This document shows, one piece after another, positions 25,528-33,834 of a stretch of 64,000 nucleotides of DNA. A program made the position numbers and the translations under genes. The notes below the pieces were generated by a model, which saw only the letters and a list, made by a program, of their open reading frames with translations, did no database searches and was not told where the DNA came from. The stretch's first letter is position 1, and the number at the start of each line of letters is the position of its first letter. The DNA comes from Luteipulveratus flavus (GTDB taxonomy: Bacteria > Actinomycetota > Actinomycetes > Actinomycetales > Dermatophilaceae). The stretch lies in the NCBI RefSeq assembly GCF_029080175.1, contig NZ_JARFJC010000048.1, one strand, 5' to 3'.

Positions 25528-26355
25528 CTACGGGCCGCTCGTCGAGAGCCCCTCACGCATCTGTCGGGCGAGCTCCGCCGCTCCGCGCGGGCGGTGCTCG
25601 GGGTTCTTCGTCAGACCGCGCATGACCGCCTCGCGCAACCCCCAGGGGATCGTCGGTGGCAGGGGTGGCGGCGGCTCGTTCACGTGCTTCATCGCGAGGC
25701 TGACGGCGGAGTCGGCGTCGAAGGGCCGGCGGCCGGCGAGCATCTCGTACGCGACGACGGCGAGCGCGTACACGTCGGTCTGCGCGGTGACCGGCCGCCC
25801 GAGCGCGGCCTCCGGGGCGAGGTACTGGGCGGTCCCCATGACCTCGCCGGTCCGGGTGACCTTCGCCTCCCCGAGCGCGCGGGCGATGCCGAAGTCGGTC
25901 AGCTTCACCGCGCCGTGCGGGGTGATCAGGATGTTGGCCGGCTTGACGTCACGGTGGATGACCCCGGACTCGTGCGCCGCCGCCAGCGCCTCGGCCGCCT
26001 GGCCGAGCAGCCGGACGGCCTCGCCGGGCGCGAGGGGCGACGGGCGGTCGATGAGGTCGGCGAAGGACCGGCCGGCGACGTACTCCATCACCAGGTACGC
26101 GGTCCCGGCGCCCTCGCCGAAGTCGTACACCTGGGCGATGTGACTGTGGGTCAGCCCGGCGGCGATGCGGGCCTCGGTCCGGAAACGAGCGGCGAAGGCC
26201 GGGTCGTCCCCCAGCCCCGGTCGTACGACCTTGACGGCCACCGTGCGCGACAGGATGGCGTCCGTCGCCGTCCACACCTCGCCCATGCCGCCGCCCGCGA
26301 TACGGGTCCGAAGGGTGTATCGCCCCCCGAGTACGTCTCCCTGCTGCGCTGCCAC
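25528..26355 (-). CDS. Ser/Thr protein kinase (Hanks type), ends at TAG after the kinase domain
   Basis: The catalytic domain is complete: Gly loop IAGGGMGEVW (19-28), Lys42 in VAVKVV, HRDVKPANIL with Asp136, DFGIA (154-158), and the activation segment GTAQYLAPEA. The protein stops at about residue 275, just past the kinase domain, with no transmembrane helix or sensor of its own. The missing linker and membrane part follow in the same frame after TAG. The start GTG 26355 has GGGGAGGACGG upstream; longer starts add an Arg-rich leader unlike kinases. As it stands the product would be a soluble, probably active kinase. Confidence 0.88.
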   Translation of the reverse strand: MAAQQGDVLGGRYTLRTRIAGGGMGEVWTATDAILSRTVAVKVVRPGLGDDPAFAARFRTEARIAAGLTHSHIAQVYDFGEGAGTAYLVMEYVAGRSFADLIDRPSPLAPGEAVRLLGQAAEALAAAHESGVIHRDVKPANILITPHGAVKLTDFGIARALGEAKVTRTGEVMGTAQYLAPEAALGRPVTAQTDVYALAVVAYEMLAGRRPFDADSAVSLAMKHVNEPPPPLPPTIPWGLREAVMRGLTKNPEHRPRGAAELARQMREGLSTSGP

Positions 26356-26531
26356 GCCCGTCCTCCCCGGCACGACCCGCCTCCGCGGATCGCCTTGTGC
26401 GCGCTGACGATATCGCCTCCCGACCGTCGCCGAGCCCGCCGTGCTGCCACCCACCGACGGGAGGTCCGCACCGGCCCGCTCGGCACCCATCAGCGGGTAC
26501 CGTGACCGGGCCACCGCGAGGAAGGGACGAC

Positions 26532-28133
26532 GTGTCGCGAGTACTCCTGCGCCATCCGCACATCCTGACCGGCGACTCGGACAGTCCGGTCGTCACCGGG
26601 CTGCTGCTCGAGGGTGAGTCGATCCTCGCCGTCGGCGACGCCGAAGCGCTGAGGGCCGAGGCCGGCCGGGTCGTCGACCTTCCGGGGGCCACGGTGATGC
26701 CGGGCCTGTACGACGCGCACATCCACACCGCCAACCTCGCGCGCGACCTCGTCTCGGTCGACCTGCGCGGCGCACGGTCGCTGGAGGAGGCGCTCGACAC
26801 CCTCGCCGTCCACGTCGCCGACCTGCCGCAGGACTCCTGGGTGTTCGGCGGCCGCTGGGACAGCAACAAGTGGGCCACTCGACGCCAGCCGGACCGGCAC
26901 GACCTGGACCGCGTGGCGCCGGGGCGCAAGGTCGCGCTGCCCAGCATCGACGGGCACACGACGTGGGCCAGCACGGCGGCGCTCGAGGCCGCCGGGATCA
27001 CCCGCGACTCCGCCGACCCGGTCGGAGGCCAGGTCGTGCGGGACGCCGACGGCGTACCCACGGGCATCCTGCGCGAGCAGGCCGCGATGCCGCTGCGGGC
27101 GATCATGGCCGACCCGACGTCGACGACGCTCGACGACGTGCTGGACGCCGCTCAGGACGCTCTGCTGTCGGTGGGCCTGACCAGCGTGCACGACATCGAC
27201 GGCGAGGACTGCCGGGCGGCGTACCTGCGGCTGCGCGAGAGGGGCCGGCTCCGGCTGCGCGTGCACAAGGCCGTCCCGGTCGACGCGCTGGAGGGGGCGG
27301 TCGCCGAGGGCCGACGCACGGGCGACGGCGACGACTGGTTCGGCACGGGTCCGGTCAAGCTCTTCAGCGACGGCGCGCTCGGCTCCCGGACGGCGTACCT
27401 CACGGCGCCGTACGCCGACGACCCGTCCAACCGCGGCATGCCGGTGATGGGTCCGGAGGCGCTGGACGCGACGGTGCGGCTGGCGACCGCGAACGGCATC
27501 GCCGTCGCGACGCACGCCATCGGCGACGCCGCGGCACGGACGGTCCTGGACACCTACGAGAAGGTGCTCGCCGACGGTGATCTCCCGCGCATGCCGAACG
27601 GTCTGCCCCTGCGGCTGCGGGTCGAGCACGCCCAGCACCTGCGGCCCGCGGACGTCGACCGGATGGCCCGCCTGGGCGTCGTCGCCTCGCTGCAGCCCAC
27701 CCACTGCACCAGCGACATCGCGCTCGCCGACGAGCTGCTGGCCGGCCACGACATCGTGTCGTACGCGTGGTCGCAGCTGCTGCGAGCGGGCGCCTCCGTC
27801 GCGTTCGGCTCGGACGCACCCGTGGAGGAGCCGAACCCGTTCCACGGCCTGTACGCCGCCATCACCCGGCAACGCCCGGACGGCACCCCGGCCGGCGGCT
27901 GGCAGCCCGAGCAGCGGGTGTCGCTCGGCCAGGCCGTCGCGGGGTTCACGACCGGGGCGGCGTACGCCGCCGGTCAGGAGGGGCGCAAGGGCCGCCTCTC
28001 CCCCGGGCAGCTGGCGGACCTGATCTGCATCGACCGCGATCCGTACGCCGTCACGCCCGCCGAGCTGCGTGAGACGCAGGTGCTCGCGACCTACGTCGGC
28101 GGCGAGTGCCGCTGGGCGGCGCCGAACGCCTGA
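26532..28133 (+). CDS. YtcJ-like amidohydrolase
   Basis: About 533 aa of the metal-dependent amidohydrolase superfamily, in the exoenzyme/YtcJ branch. Metal ligands are the HxH in YDAHIHTANL (about 62-66), later His residues in THAIGDAAA and VEHAQHL, and the Asp in FGSDAPVEEPNPF. The long insert with WDSNKW is typical of YtcJ. Members hydrolyse amides or esters, mostly of unknown substrate. The start GTG 26532 has GAGGAAGGGA before it. It is divergent from the kinase, with 176 bases between. Confidence 0.88.
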   Translation: MSRVLLRHPHILTGDSDSPVVTGLLLEGESILAVGDAEALRAEAGRVVDLPGATVMPGLYDAHIHTANLARDLVSVDLRGARSLEEALDTLAVHVADLPQDSWVFGGRWDSNKWATRRQPDRHDLDRVAPGRKVALPSIDGHTTWASTAALEAAGITRDSADPVGGQVVRDADGVPTGILREQAAMPLRAIMADPTSTTLDDVLDAAQDALLSVGLTSVHDIDGEDCRAAYLRLRERGRLRLRVHKAVPVDALEGAVAEGRRTGDGDDWFGTGPVKLFSDGALGSRTAYLTAPYADDPSNRGMPVMGPEALDATVRLATANGIAVATHAIGDAAARTVLDTYEKVLADGDLPRMPNGLPLRLRVEHAQHLRPADVDRMARLGVVASLQPTHCTSDIALADELLAGHDIVSYAWSQLLRAGASVAFGSDAPVEEPNPFHGLYAAITRQRPDGTPAGGWQPEQRVSLGQAVAGFTTGAAYAAGQEGRKGRLSPGQLADLICIDRDPYAVTPAELRETQVLATYVGGECRWAAPNA

Positions 28134-28202
28134 TCGCTCACTGACCCCTCGTCACCGGGAGGACGGCTGCAGCCGGTTCCGGCGACGGGACGGTGCACGA
28201 CG

Positions 28203-28276
28203 TAGGGCGGGTGGGGCTTGAACCCACGACCGACGGATTATGAGTCCGCTGCTCTGACCGGCTGAGCTACCGCCCC
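28203..28276 (-). tRNA. tRNA with anticodon CAT (tRNA-Ile2 or elongator tRNA-Met)
   Basis: A cloverleaf of 74 nt: acceptor GGGGCGG/CCGCCCT, D arm GCTC/GAGC, anticodon arm GCGGA-CTCATAA-TCCGT, T arm GTGGG-TTCAAGC-CCCAC. Discriminator A, no encoded CCA. The arm CGGACTCATAATCCG resembles tRNA-Ile2, whose C34 is modified to lysidine, but Met cannot be excluded by eye. It is not the initiator, because the anticodon stem lacks the three G-C pairs. Confidence 0.93.
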
Positions 28277-28429
28277 GGGAGCGCCCGAGGACGCACCGGG
28301 CGAGGCTACCCGTAGGAGCCGGCGGCGCGCCGCCCAGGAGCCATTCCCGCGCGCGATAGCAGGCTTCAGTCCGGTCACAGCACGCGATTCGACAGGCGCT
28401 CGGTGACGCCCGGACTATAGGGTCTGCGC

Positions 28430-29275
28430 ATGAGCGACCCATCTGGTGCGACCCCGCAGGACACTCCGGGAGCCCCGGTCCCCGAGGACACCGCGGGAGT
28501 CCCGGAAGCGGCGAGCGTCCCGGCGCAAGCAGCGCCCGGCGAGCCCCTCGTCGTCATGAAGGGCGTCAACAAGCACTTCGGTGACCTGCACGTGCTGAAG
28601 GACATCGACCTGACCGTCCACCGGGGCGAGGTCGTGATCGTTATCGGCCCGTCCGGCTCCGGCAAGTCGACGCTGTGCCGCACGATCAACCGGCTGGAGA
28701 CGTTCGAGTCCGGCTCGATCGAGATCGACGGCAGGCCGCTGCCCGAGGAGGGCGCCGACCTCGCCCGGCTGCGCGCCGACGTCGGCATGGTCTTCCAGTC
28801 CTTCAACCTGTTCGCCCACAAGACGATCCTGCAGAACGTCACGCTCGGGCCGATCAAGGTCCGCAAGCAGTCCAAGGAGGCCGCCGAGAAGCGCGCCATG
28901 GAGCTGCTGGCCCGGGTCGGCGTCGACCACCAGGCGTCCAAGTACCCCGCCCAGCTCTCCGGCGGGCAGCAGCAGCGCGTCGCCATCGCCCGGTCGTTGG
29001 CGATGGACCCCAAGGTGATGCTGTTCGACGAGCCGACCTCGGCGCTGGACCCGGAGATGATCACCGAGGTCCTCGACGTCATGACCTCTCTCGCCAAGGA
29101 GGGGATGACCATGGTCGTCGTCACCCACGAGATGGGCTTCGCCAACCGAGCGGCCGACCGTGTCGTGTTCATGTCCGACGGCGCCGTCCTCGAGCAGGGC
29201 ACGCCCAAGGACTTCTTCACCAACCCTCAGACCGATCGCGCCAAGGACTTCCTCGGCAAGATCCTCACTCACTAG
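28430..29275 (+). CDS. gluA: Glutamate/amino-acid ABC transporter ATPase
   Basis: About 281 aa. Walker A GPSGSGKST, signature LSGGQQQRVAIAR, Walker B VMLFDEPTSALDPE and the switch His in VVVTHEMGFA are all present. It is a PAAT-family ATPase most like GluA of corynebacterial glutamate uptake systems. An Ala/Pro-rich 40-residue N-terminal extension precedes the ABC domain. A TAGGGT -10 lies 6 bases before the ATG, so the gluABCD mRNA may be leaderless at its first gene. Confidence 0.93.
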   Translation: MSDPSGATPQDTPGAPVPEDTAGVPEAASVPAQAAPGEPLVVMKGVNKHFGDLHVLKDIDLTVHRGEVVIVIGPSGSGKSTLCRTINRLETFESGSIEIDGRPLPEEGADLARLRADVGMVFQSFNLFAHKTILQNVTLGPIKVRKQSKEAAEKRAMELLARVGVDHQASKYPAQLSGGQQQRVAIARSLAMDPKVMLFDEPTSALDPEMITEVLDVMTSLAKEGMTMVVVTHEMGFANRAADRVVFMSDGAVLEQGTPKDFFTNPQTDRAKDFLGKILTH

Positions 29276-29298
29276 TAGGACCGATCAGGAGGAATGTC

Positions 29299-30123
29299 AT
29301 GCAGATTCGCCGAATGAGTGCTGTGGCCGTCGTCGCGGCCGCCGCGCTCACGCTGGCCGCGTGCGGGGACGACAGCGGTGGCGGTTCCGGTGGTGGTGGC
29401 AAGGTCACCATCGGCATCAAGTTCGACCAGCCCGGTATCGGCCTGAAGCAGGGCGAGAAGTACTCCGGCCTGGACGTCGATGTCGCCAAGTACGTCGCCA
29501 AGGAGCTCGGCTACAAGGAGGGCGACATCACCTGGAAGGCCGCTCCGTCCAAGCAGCGCGAGCAGCTGATCAAGTCCGGCCAGGTCAAGATGGTCGTCGC
29601 GTCGTACTCGATCACCGACGAGCGCAAGAAGGAGGTCTCCTTCGCGGGGCCGTACTTCATCGCGCAGCAGGCGCTGCTGGTCAAGAAGGACAGCGGCATC
29701 ACCGACCTGCAGGGACTGCAGGGCAAGAAGCTGTGCTCGGTGTCCGGCTCGACGTCGGCGACCAAGCTCAAGGCGAAGGTGCCCGGGGTCAACCTCCAGG
29801 AGTTCGACACCTACTCCAAGTGCGCCGAGGTGCTCGCCTCCGGCCGTATCGACGCCATGACCACCGACGACACGATCCTGTCGGGGTACGCCAACCAGGC
29901 GGCGTACAAGGGCAAGCTGCAGGTCGTGCCCGGTGTCGGTGGCGATGAGATCTACGGCATCGGCATCAAGAAGGGCGACACCGCCACCTGCAAGAAGATC
30001 AACGACGCGCTCAAGAAGATGGTTCAGGACGGCACCTGGAAGAAGGCCGTCGAGACCAACCTCGGCAGCGAGTACAAGATCGACTCCAGCAAGAACCCGC
30101 CGCAGCCGGCCGCCTGCTCCTGA
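29299..30123 (+). CDS. gluB: Glutamate-binding lipoprotein
   Basis: About 274 aa. A lipoprotein signal ends in TLAACGDDS, with Cys22 as the lipidation site. The mature part is a family 3 solute-binding protein (two alpha/beta lobes) with the landmarks FDQPGIGLKQGEKYSGLDVD, SFAGPYFIAQQALLV and GRIDAMTTDDTIL. GTCATG is preceded by AGGAGGAA, a strong site. It captures glutamate-like amino acids and delivers them to GluCD. Confidence 0.93.
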   Translation: MQIRRMSAVAVVAAAALTLAACGDDSGGGSGGGGKVTIGIKFDQPGIGLKQGEKYSGLDVDVAKYVAKELGYKEGDITWKAAPSKQREQLIKSGQVKMVVASYSITDERKKEVSFAGPYFIAQQALLVKKDSGITDLQGLQGKKLCSVSGSTSATKLKAKVPGVNLQEFDTYSKCAEVLASGRIDAMTTDDTILSGYANQAAYKGKLQVVPGVGGDEIYGIGIKKGDTATCKKINDALKKMVQDGTWKKAVETNLGSEYKIDSSKNPPQPAACS

Positions 30124-30132
30124 CGGAGCGTC

Positions 30133-30165
30133 GACCCGGGCCGACACCGCACGTCGGCCCGGGTC
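30133..30165 (+). terminator. Intra-operon hairpin between gluB and gluC
   Basis: GACCCGGGCCGAC (30133-30145) and GTCGGCCCGGGTC (30153-30165), a perfect 13-bp stem with a 7-base loop, starting 9 bases after the gluB stop. Such hairpins commonly keep binding-protein mRNA above permease mRNA. Confidence 0.75.
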
Positions 30166-30196
30166 CCGCTCGCCACCTGACCTCCCGAGGAGGCCC

Positions 30197-30862
30197 ATGT
30201 CCACCCTGTTCGACCAGTTCGACGTCTGGGGCGCGTTCTGGATGACGATCAAGCTCACGGTGCTCGCCGCGGTGTTCTCGCTGGTGATCGGCACGGTCGT
30301 CGCGATCATGCGCCTCTCCCCCGTGCCGGTCCTGCGCTTCCTCGGGACGTCGTACGTCAACGTCTTCCGCAACACCCCGCTGACGCTGATCGTGTTCTTC
30401 TCCCTGATCGGCCTGTGGCAGACCCTCGGGATCGAGCTGTCCGCGCAGCTGTCGGTCAACGCATTCCGCTTCGCGGTCATCGGCCTGTCGGTCTACCACG
30501 CCGCCTTCGTCTGCGAGGCGCTGCGCTCGGGTGTGAACACCATCCCCCTGGGCCAGGCCGAGGCGGCCCGCTCCATCGGGCTCACCTTCGGCCAGAGCCT
30601 GCGCGAGATCATCCTTCCCCAGGCCTTCCGGGGCGCGATCACGCCGCTCGGCAACACCCTGATCGCGCTCGCGAAGAACACCACGGTCGTCGTCACCATC
30701 GGTGTCGCCGAGACCGCCTACCTGATGAGCAAGGTGAACGAGGACGCCGCCGACCAGCTGACCAACGTGTTCATCCTCTCGGCCGTCTTCTTCGTCGTGC
30801 TGACCATCCCGATCGGCCTGCTGACCGGCCGACTCTCCAAGAAGCTGGCGGTGAAGCGATGA
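30197..30862 (+). CDS. gluC: Glutamate ABC transporter permease
   Basis: About 221 aa with five membrane helices of the HisM/GlnP permease family. The EAA loop that contacts the ATPase reads PLGQAEAARSIGLTFGQS. The N-terminal region FWMTIKLTVLAAVFSLVIG is the usual first helix. GAGGAGGCCC precedes the ATG. The stop overlaps the gluD start (ATGA). Confidence 0.93.
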   Translation: MSTLFDQFDVWGAFWMTIKLTVLAAVFSLVIGTVVAIMRLSPVPVLRFLGTSYVNVFRNTPLTLIVFFSLIGLWQTLGIELSAQLSVNAFRFAVIGLSVYHAAFVCEALRSGVNTIPLGQAEAARSIGLTFGQSLREIILPQAFRGAITPLGNTLIALAKNTTVVVTIGVAETAYLMSKVNEDAADQLTNVFILSAVFFVVLTIPIGLLTGRLSKKLAVKR

Positions 30863-31761
30863 GTGCGGGCGTCCTGTTCGACGCACCCGGTCCGAAGGCG
30901 AAGGTCCGCCACCGGCTGCTCGGTGGTCTCGGGCTGCTGCTGATCGCCGCGATTGTCGCCCTCATCGGCTGGAAGTTCCAGCAGCAGGGCCAGTTCGCCT
31001 CGGCCAAGTGGAAGCCCTTCACCCAGAGCGAGATCTGGAACTCCTACCTGCTCCCTGGCCTGCAGGGCACCCTGAAGGCGGCGGCGATCAGCATCGTGTT
31101 CGCGGGCGTCCTCGGCGGCCTGCTCGCGCTGGCCCGGATGTCGAGCGTCCGACCGCTGCGCTGGGTCGCGAGCGTCATCGTGGAGTTCTTCCGCGCCGTC
31201 CCGGTGCTGCTGATGATGATCTTCTCGTTCGGCATGTACGTGCAGTACAACGTCTTCCCGGACGCCCAGCGACCGCTCGCGGCCGTCGTGACCGGCCTGA
31301 CGCTCTACAACGCCTCCGTGATCTGCGAGGTCATCCGTGCCGGCGTCGACCAGCTGCCCAGCGGACAGCGCGAGGCGGGCCTGTCCGTCGGCCTGAGCGA
31401 GAGCCAGGCGCTGCGGACGATCCTGCTGCCGCAGGCGATCACCGCGATGCTGCCGAGCCTGGTGAGCCAGCTGGTGGTCGTGCTGAAGGACACCGCGCTC
31501 GGCTACAACGTGCTCTTCAACGAGCTGCTGTACGCCGGCAACAACGCCTCCAGCAACTACAGCAACCTGGTCCCGGTCATCCTCGTCATCGCGGTGATCT
31601 ACATCGTCATCAACTACGCGCTGACCAAGCTGGCCGTCTGGATCGAGCGGCGGCTGGCCCGGCGCGGCCGTACGGTCGCCGGGCCGGATGCGATGGCCGG
31701 CGGTGGCCTCGGTGGCAGTGCGACCGGACCGGACCTGTCGAAGAACACTCAGGCGGCCTGA
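30859..31761 (+). CDS. gluD: Glutamate ABC transporter permease
   Basis: About 300 aa, same permease family as GluC but with an extra N-terminal helix (about 22-45) and a periplasmic loop before the core. The EAA loop is PSGQREAGLSVGLSESQ. GluC and GluD form the membrane heterodimer. The Gly-rich C-terminal tail (GGGLGGSATG) is probably disordered and may carry regulation. ATGA overlap with gluC. Last gene of the operon. Confidence 0.92.
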   Translation: MSAGVLFDAPGPKAKVRHRLLGGLGLLLIAAIVALIGWKFQQQGQFASAKWKPFTQSEIWNSYLLPGLQGTLKAAAISIVFAGVLGGLLALARMSSVRPLRWVASVIVEFFRAVPVLLMMIFSFGMYVQYNVFPDAQRPLAAVVTGLTLYNASVICEVIRAGVDQLPSGQREAGLSVGLSESQALRTILLPQAITAMLPSLVSQLVVVLKDTALGYNVLFNELLYAGNNASSNYSNLVPVILVIAVIYIVINYALTKLAVWIERRLARRGRTVAGPDAMAGGGLGGSATGPDLSKNTQAA

Positions 31762-31798
31762 CCGAGAAATGACGCTCCTCGCCGCCGTGCTGGGTATA

Positions 31799-31814
31799 GG
31801 CTAGATCATTAGCC
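31799..31814. promoter_or_regulatory. Inverted repeat upstream of fic
   Basis: GGCTAGATCATTAGCC, arms GGCTA/TAGCC, in the most AT-rich patch of the area and just before a TACTCT -10 (31817-31822). Possible operator for the winged-helix tail of the Fic protein; this is inference. Confidence 0.45.
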
Positions 31815-31841
31815 TTTACTCTGACGAGACGAGCTTCATCG

Positions 31842-33026
31842 ATGGCTCACTGGGAACGCGTCAGGATCGACCCGGACTTCACGGGCGTGAGCAGCCGGGA
31901 GCGCCGCGGTGGAAGCTACCTGCGCTACCACCCTGACCCGCTGGTCTCCGGCCTGCAGCTGCTGAGCACCGACGCCCTCGAGTACGCCTTCGACTCCTCG
32001 AGCGCAGTGGCCGTGCTGGGTGAGCGTCTCCGGGCGCGACCGCTGCCGCTGCTGTATGCCGCCCTGATCCGCTCGGAGAGCATCGCTTCCTCCTGGGTGG
32101 AGGGTGAGCGCGAGACGCCGCGCAACATCATGCTGGCCCGCCTGGATCACGACAGAGCGACCCCGCAGGGGCGCAGCGTCGCTCGCAACATCGATGCGAT
32201 GAGCGCTGCCATCGCTCGGTTGGACGGCATCTGGCAGCACGAGGACATCCACCAGATCCACGCCACTCTGCTGCCGAGCCTCTCCACCGGCGGCTACCGC
32301 CACGAACAGGTGTTCATCGGCGGCCGCTCGGCACTCAGCGCGCAGTACGTCCCGCCGCCGTTCCAGACCGTGCCGAGCTGCATGGACGACTTCTTGGCAT
32401 ATGTGAATCGCGGGGGCGACAACCCCCTGCTGACAGCGGTGCTGGCGCACGCTCAGTTCGAGACCATCCATCCCTACACCGACGGGAACGGCCGCGTCGG
32501 GCGAGCGCTGTTCCACGGCGTCCTGCACCGAGCAGGCGTCGTCACCGGCGGGGTCCTCCCGTTGTCGCTGGCGCTCGCGAAGGACACGTCCGCCTACGTC
32601 GATGCGCTCACGGCGTACCGGCACGACGGTGACCGCATCGAGGACCGCCGCGCTGCGGTCTCGCGCTACACCGAGACGATGCTCGACTTCGTGAACGTCT
32701 CGGTCGCCATCACGCACGACGTCGCGGAACGGGTCGACCGGGTGTGGGACGACTGGACCGGGGCGGTGTCCCGCTTTCGCGCAGACTCCTCGGTTCACCG
32801 AGCGGTCGACATCCTGATCCAGCAGCCGGTCGTCACCACCTCGTACCTGCAGCGCGAGCTGGGTGTGACCAAGATGGCGGCCCACACCTGCGTCAACGCG
32901 CTCGTCGAGGCGGGGGTGCTCACACCCTCCGGCGGCACGCTGAAACGGGCCCATCTGTACCAGGCCGACGCGGTGCTGGACATCCTCCAGCTGAGCGGTT
33001 CTGGTGCGAATCCGTCGACACCATGA
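31842..33026 (+). CDS. Autoinhibited (class II) Fic protein with C-terminal winged helix
   Basis: About 394 aa. The Fic AMP-transferase motif HPYTDGNGRVGR is intact (210-221). Upstream, the inhibitory helix S83-SWV-E87-G88 fits (S/T)xxxE(G/N), whose Glu blocks ATP orientation; placed N-terminal to the core this is class II. The flap VFIGGRSALSAQYVPP (about 157-172) is also present. The C-terminal 80 residues form a winged helix: VTTSYLQRELGVTKMAAHTCV. Such Fic-wHTH proteins are widespread, with unknown targets, and not necessarily toxins. A single gene without a small antitoxin partner, as expected when inhibition is intramolecular. The upstream AT-rich segment and palindrome suggest autoregulation. 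Confidence 0.92.
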   Translation: MAHWERVRIDPDFTGVSSRERRGGSYLRYHPDPLVSGLQLLSTDALEYAFDSSSAVAVLGERLRARPLPLLYAALIRSESIASSWVEGERETPRNIMLARLDHDRATPQGRSVARNIDAMSAAIARLDGIWQHEDIHQIHATLLPSLSTGGYRHEQVFIGGRSALSAQYVPPPFQTVPSCMDDFLAYVNRGGDNPLLTAVLAHAQFETIHPYTDGNGRVGRALFHGVLHRAGVVTGGVLPLSLALAKDTSAYVDALTAYRHDGDRIEDRRAAVSRYTETMLDFVNVSVAITHDVAERVDRVWDDWTGAVSRFRADSSVHRAVDILIQQPVVTTSYLQRELGVTKMAAHTCVNALVEAGVLTPSGGTLKRAHLYQADAVLDILQLSGSGANPSTP

Positions 33027-33070
33027 AGAAGCCCCCTGACCAGGCAGTCTGCCTGGTCAGGGGGCTTCTT
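33026..33070. terminator. Bidirectional terminator between fic and tRNA-Asn
   Basis: A perfect 21-bp stem (33026-33046 with 33050-33070) with the loop GTC and TTCTT on the 3' side; the reverse strand also ends in TTCTT. The left arm begins at the last base of the fic stop codon. Serves fic and the convergent tRNA-Asn. Confidence 0.95.
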
Positions 33071-33073
33071 CTC

Positions 33074-33149
33074 TGGCTCCCCCGGTTGGACTCGAACCAA
33101 CAACCCTCCGGTTAACAGCCGAATGCTCTGCCAGTTGAGCTACAGGGGA
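33074..33149 (-). tRNA. tRNA-Asn(GTT)
   Basis: A cloverleaf of 76 nt including an encoded CCA. The acceptor is TCCCCTG/CGGGGGA with discriminator G, the anticodon arm TTCGG-CTGTTAA-CCGGA, and the T arm carries TTCGAGT. Of the three tRNAs here only this one encodes CCA. Confidence 0.97.
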
Positions 33150-33239
33150 AGGTGCGTCTCGCTGAGGCGCGACGGCAACAATAGCAAAGGGTGGGGCCAC
33201 CCATGAAACCGAGTCGGAAGCCCGCGGCAAGGGCCCGGA

Positions 33240-33803
33240 TCAGAGGCCGGCCTGCTCCTCCAGCCGCGCCGTCGCGCGCTCCACGGCCGCCCGTACGACG
33301 GGGTCGTCGGCGCGCGTACCGCGCCCGAGAACGGGCTGGACGAGCAGCTGCTGGGTGCTCAGGTCCTTGCGCAGGACGACGCGGCCGGCACGACCCGCGC
33401 CGGTCAGTCCGAGCGGCTCGGTGACGACGACGGTCGCCTCGACGCGCTCACGGAAGGCCTGCAGGAGCCGGGTGTCCTGGTCGCGGAAGGTCCACTGACC
33501 CGGACGCGCCTTGTCCACCCAGGTCACCGAGAGCGTCCAGGTGTCGGCGTTCCACTGTCCGGCGTCCACCAGGTGCCACGGGCGGCGGGTCGTCACCTGC
33601 CCGGCGGGCCCGACGACGACCAGGTGCGTCGTGGTGGCGACGACCGTCGCGTCGGTTTTGTCGTCCGTGGCGGAGGCGACGACCCGCTCGCCACGATCGA
33701 GCTCGAGCGCCTCGCGCACGTCCTCGGGCAGAGCGTTCGAGCGTCGGAGCTGGGGAAGCCTCACCGGCCACTCCGTGAGGTCGGGTGGGACGGGGTCGGA
33801 CAA
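33240..33803 (-). CDS. Conserved hypothetical protein downstream of dnaG
   Basis: About 187 aa, soluble. The middle part is strand-rich, with alternating phrases such as GERVVASATDDKTDATVVATT, HLVVVGP and TWTLSVTWVDKA, in the manner of a PH-like or beta-sandwich domain. The C-terminus is helical (DDPVVRAAVERATARLEEQ). I do not recognise a named family; similar genes accompany dnaG in actinobacteria. In-frame TGA directly precedes the TTG at 33803, so that TTG is the earliest start; a GTG near residue 14 is the alternative. No Shine-Dalgarno sequence is clear. Confidence 0.7.
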   Translation of the reverse strand: MSDPVPPDLTEWPVRLPQLRRSNALPEDVREALELDRGERVVASATDDKTDATVVATTTHLVVVGPAGQVTTRRPWHLVDAGQWNADTWTLSVTWVDKARPGQWTFRDQDTRLLQAFRERVEATVVVTEPLGLTGAGRAGRVVLRKDLSTQQLLVQPVLGRGTRADDPVVRAAVERATARLEEQAGL

Positions 33804-33834
33804 TCAGCCGGCATGCGGCAACGGTACCCGCGGG

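Noticed and set aside
26356..26514. Longer N-terminus for the kinase
   Set aside because: Adds an Arg/Gly-rich stretch overlapping the divergent promoter; the GTG at 26355 has a good ribosome site.
28203..28276. Initiator tRNA-fMet
   Set aside because: The anticodon stem lacks the three G-C pairs of initiators and the loop has the CTCATAA form of Ile2/elongator Met.
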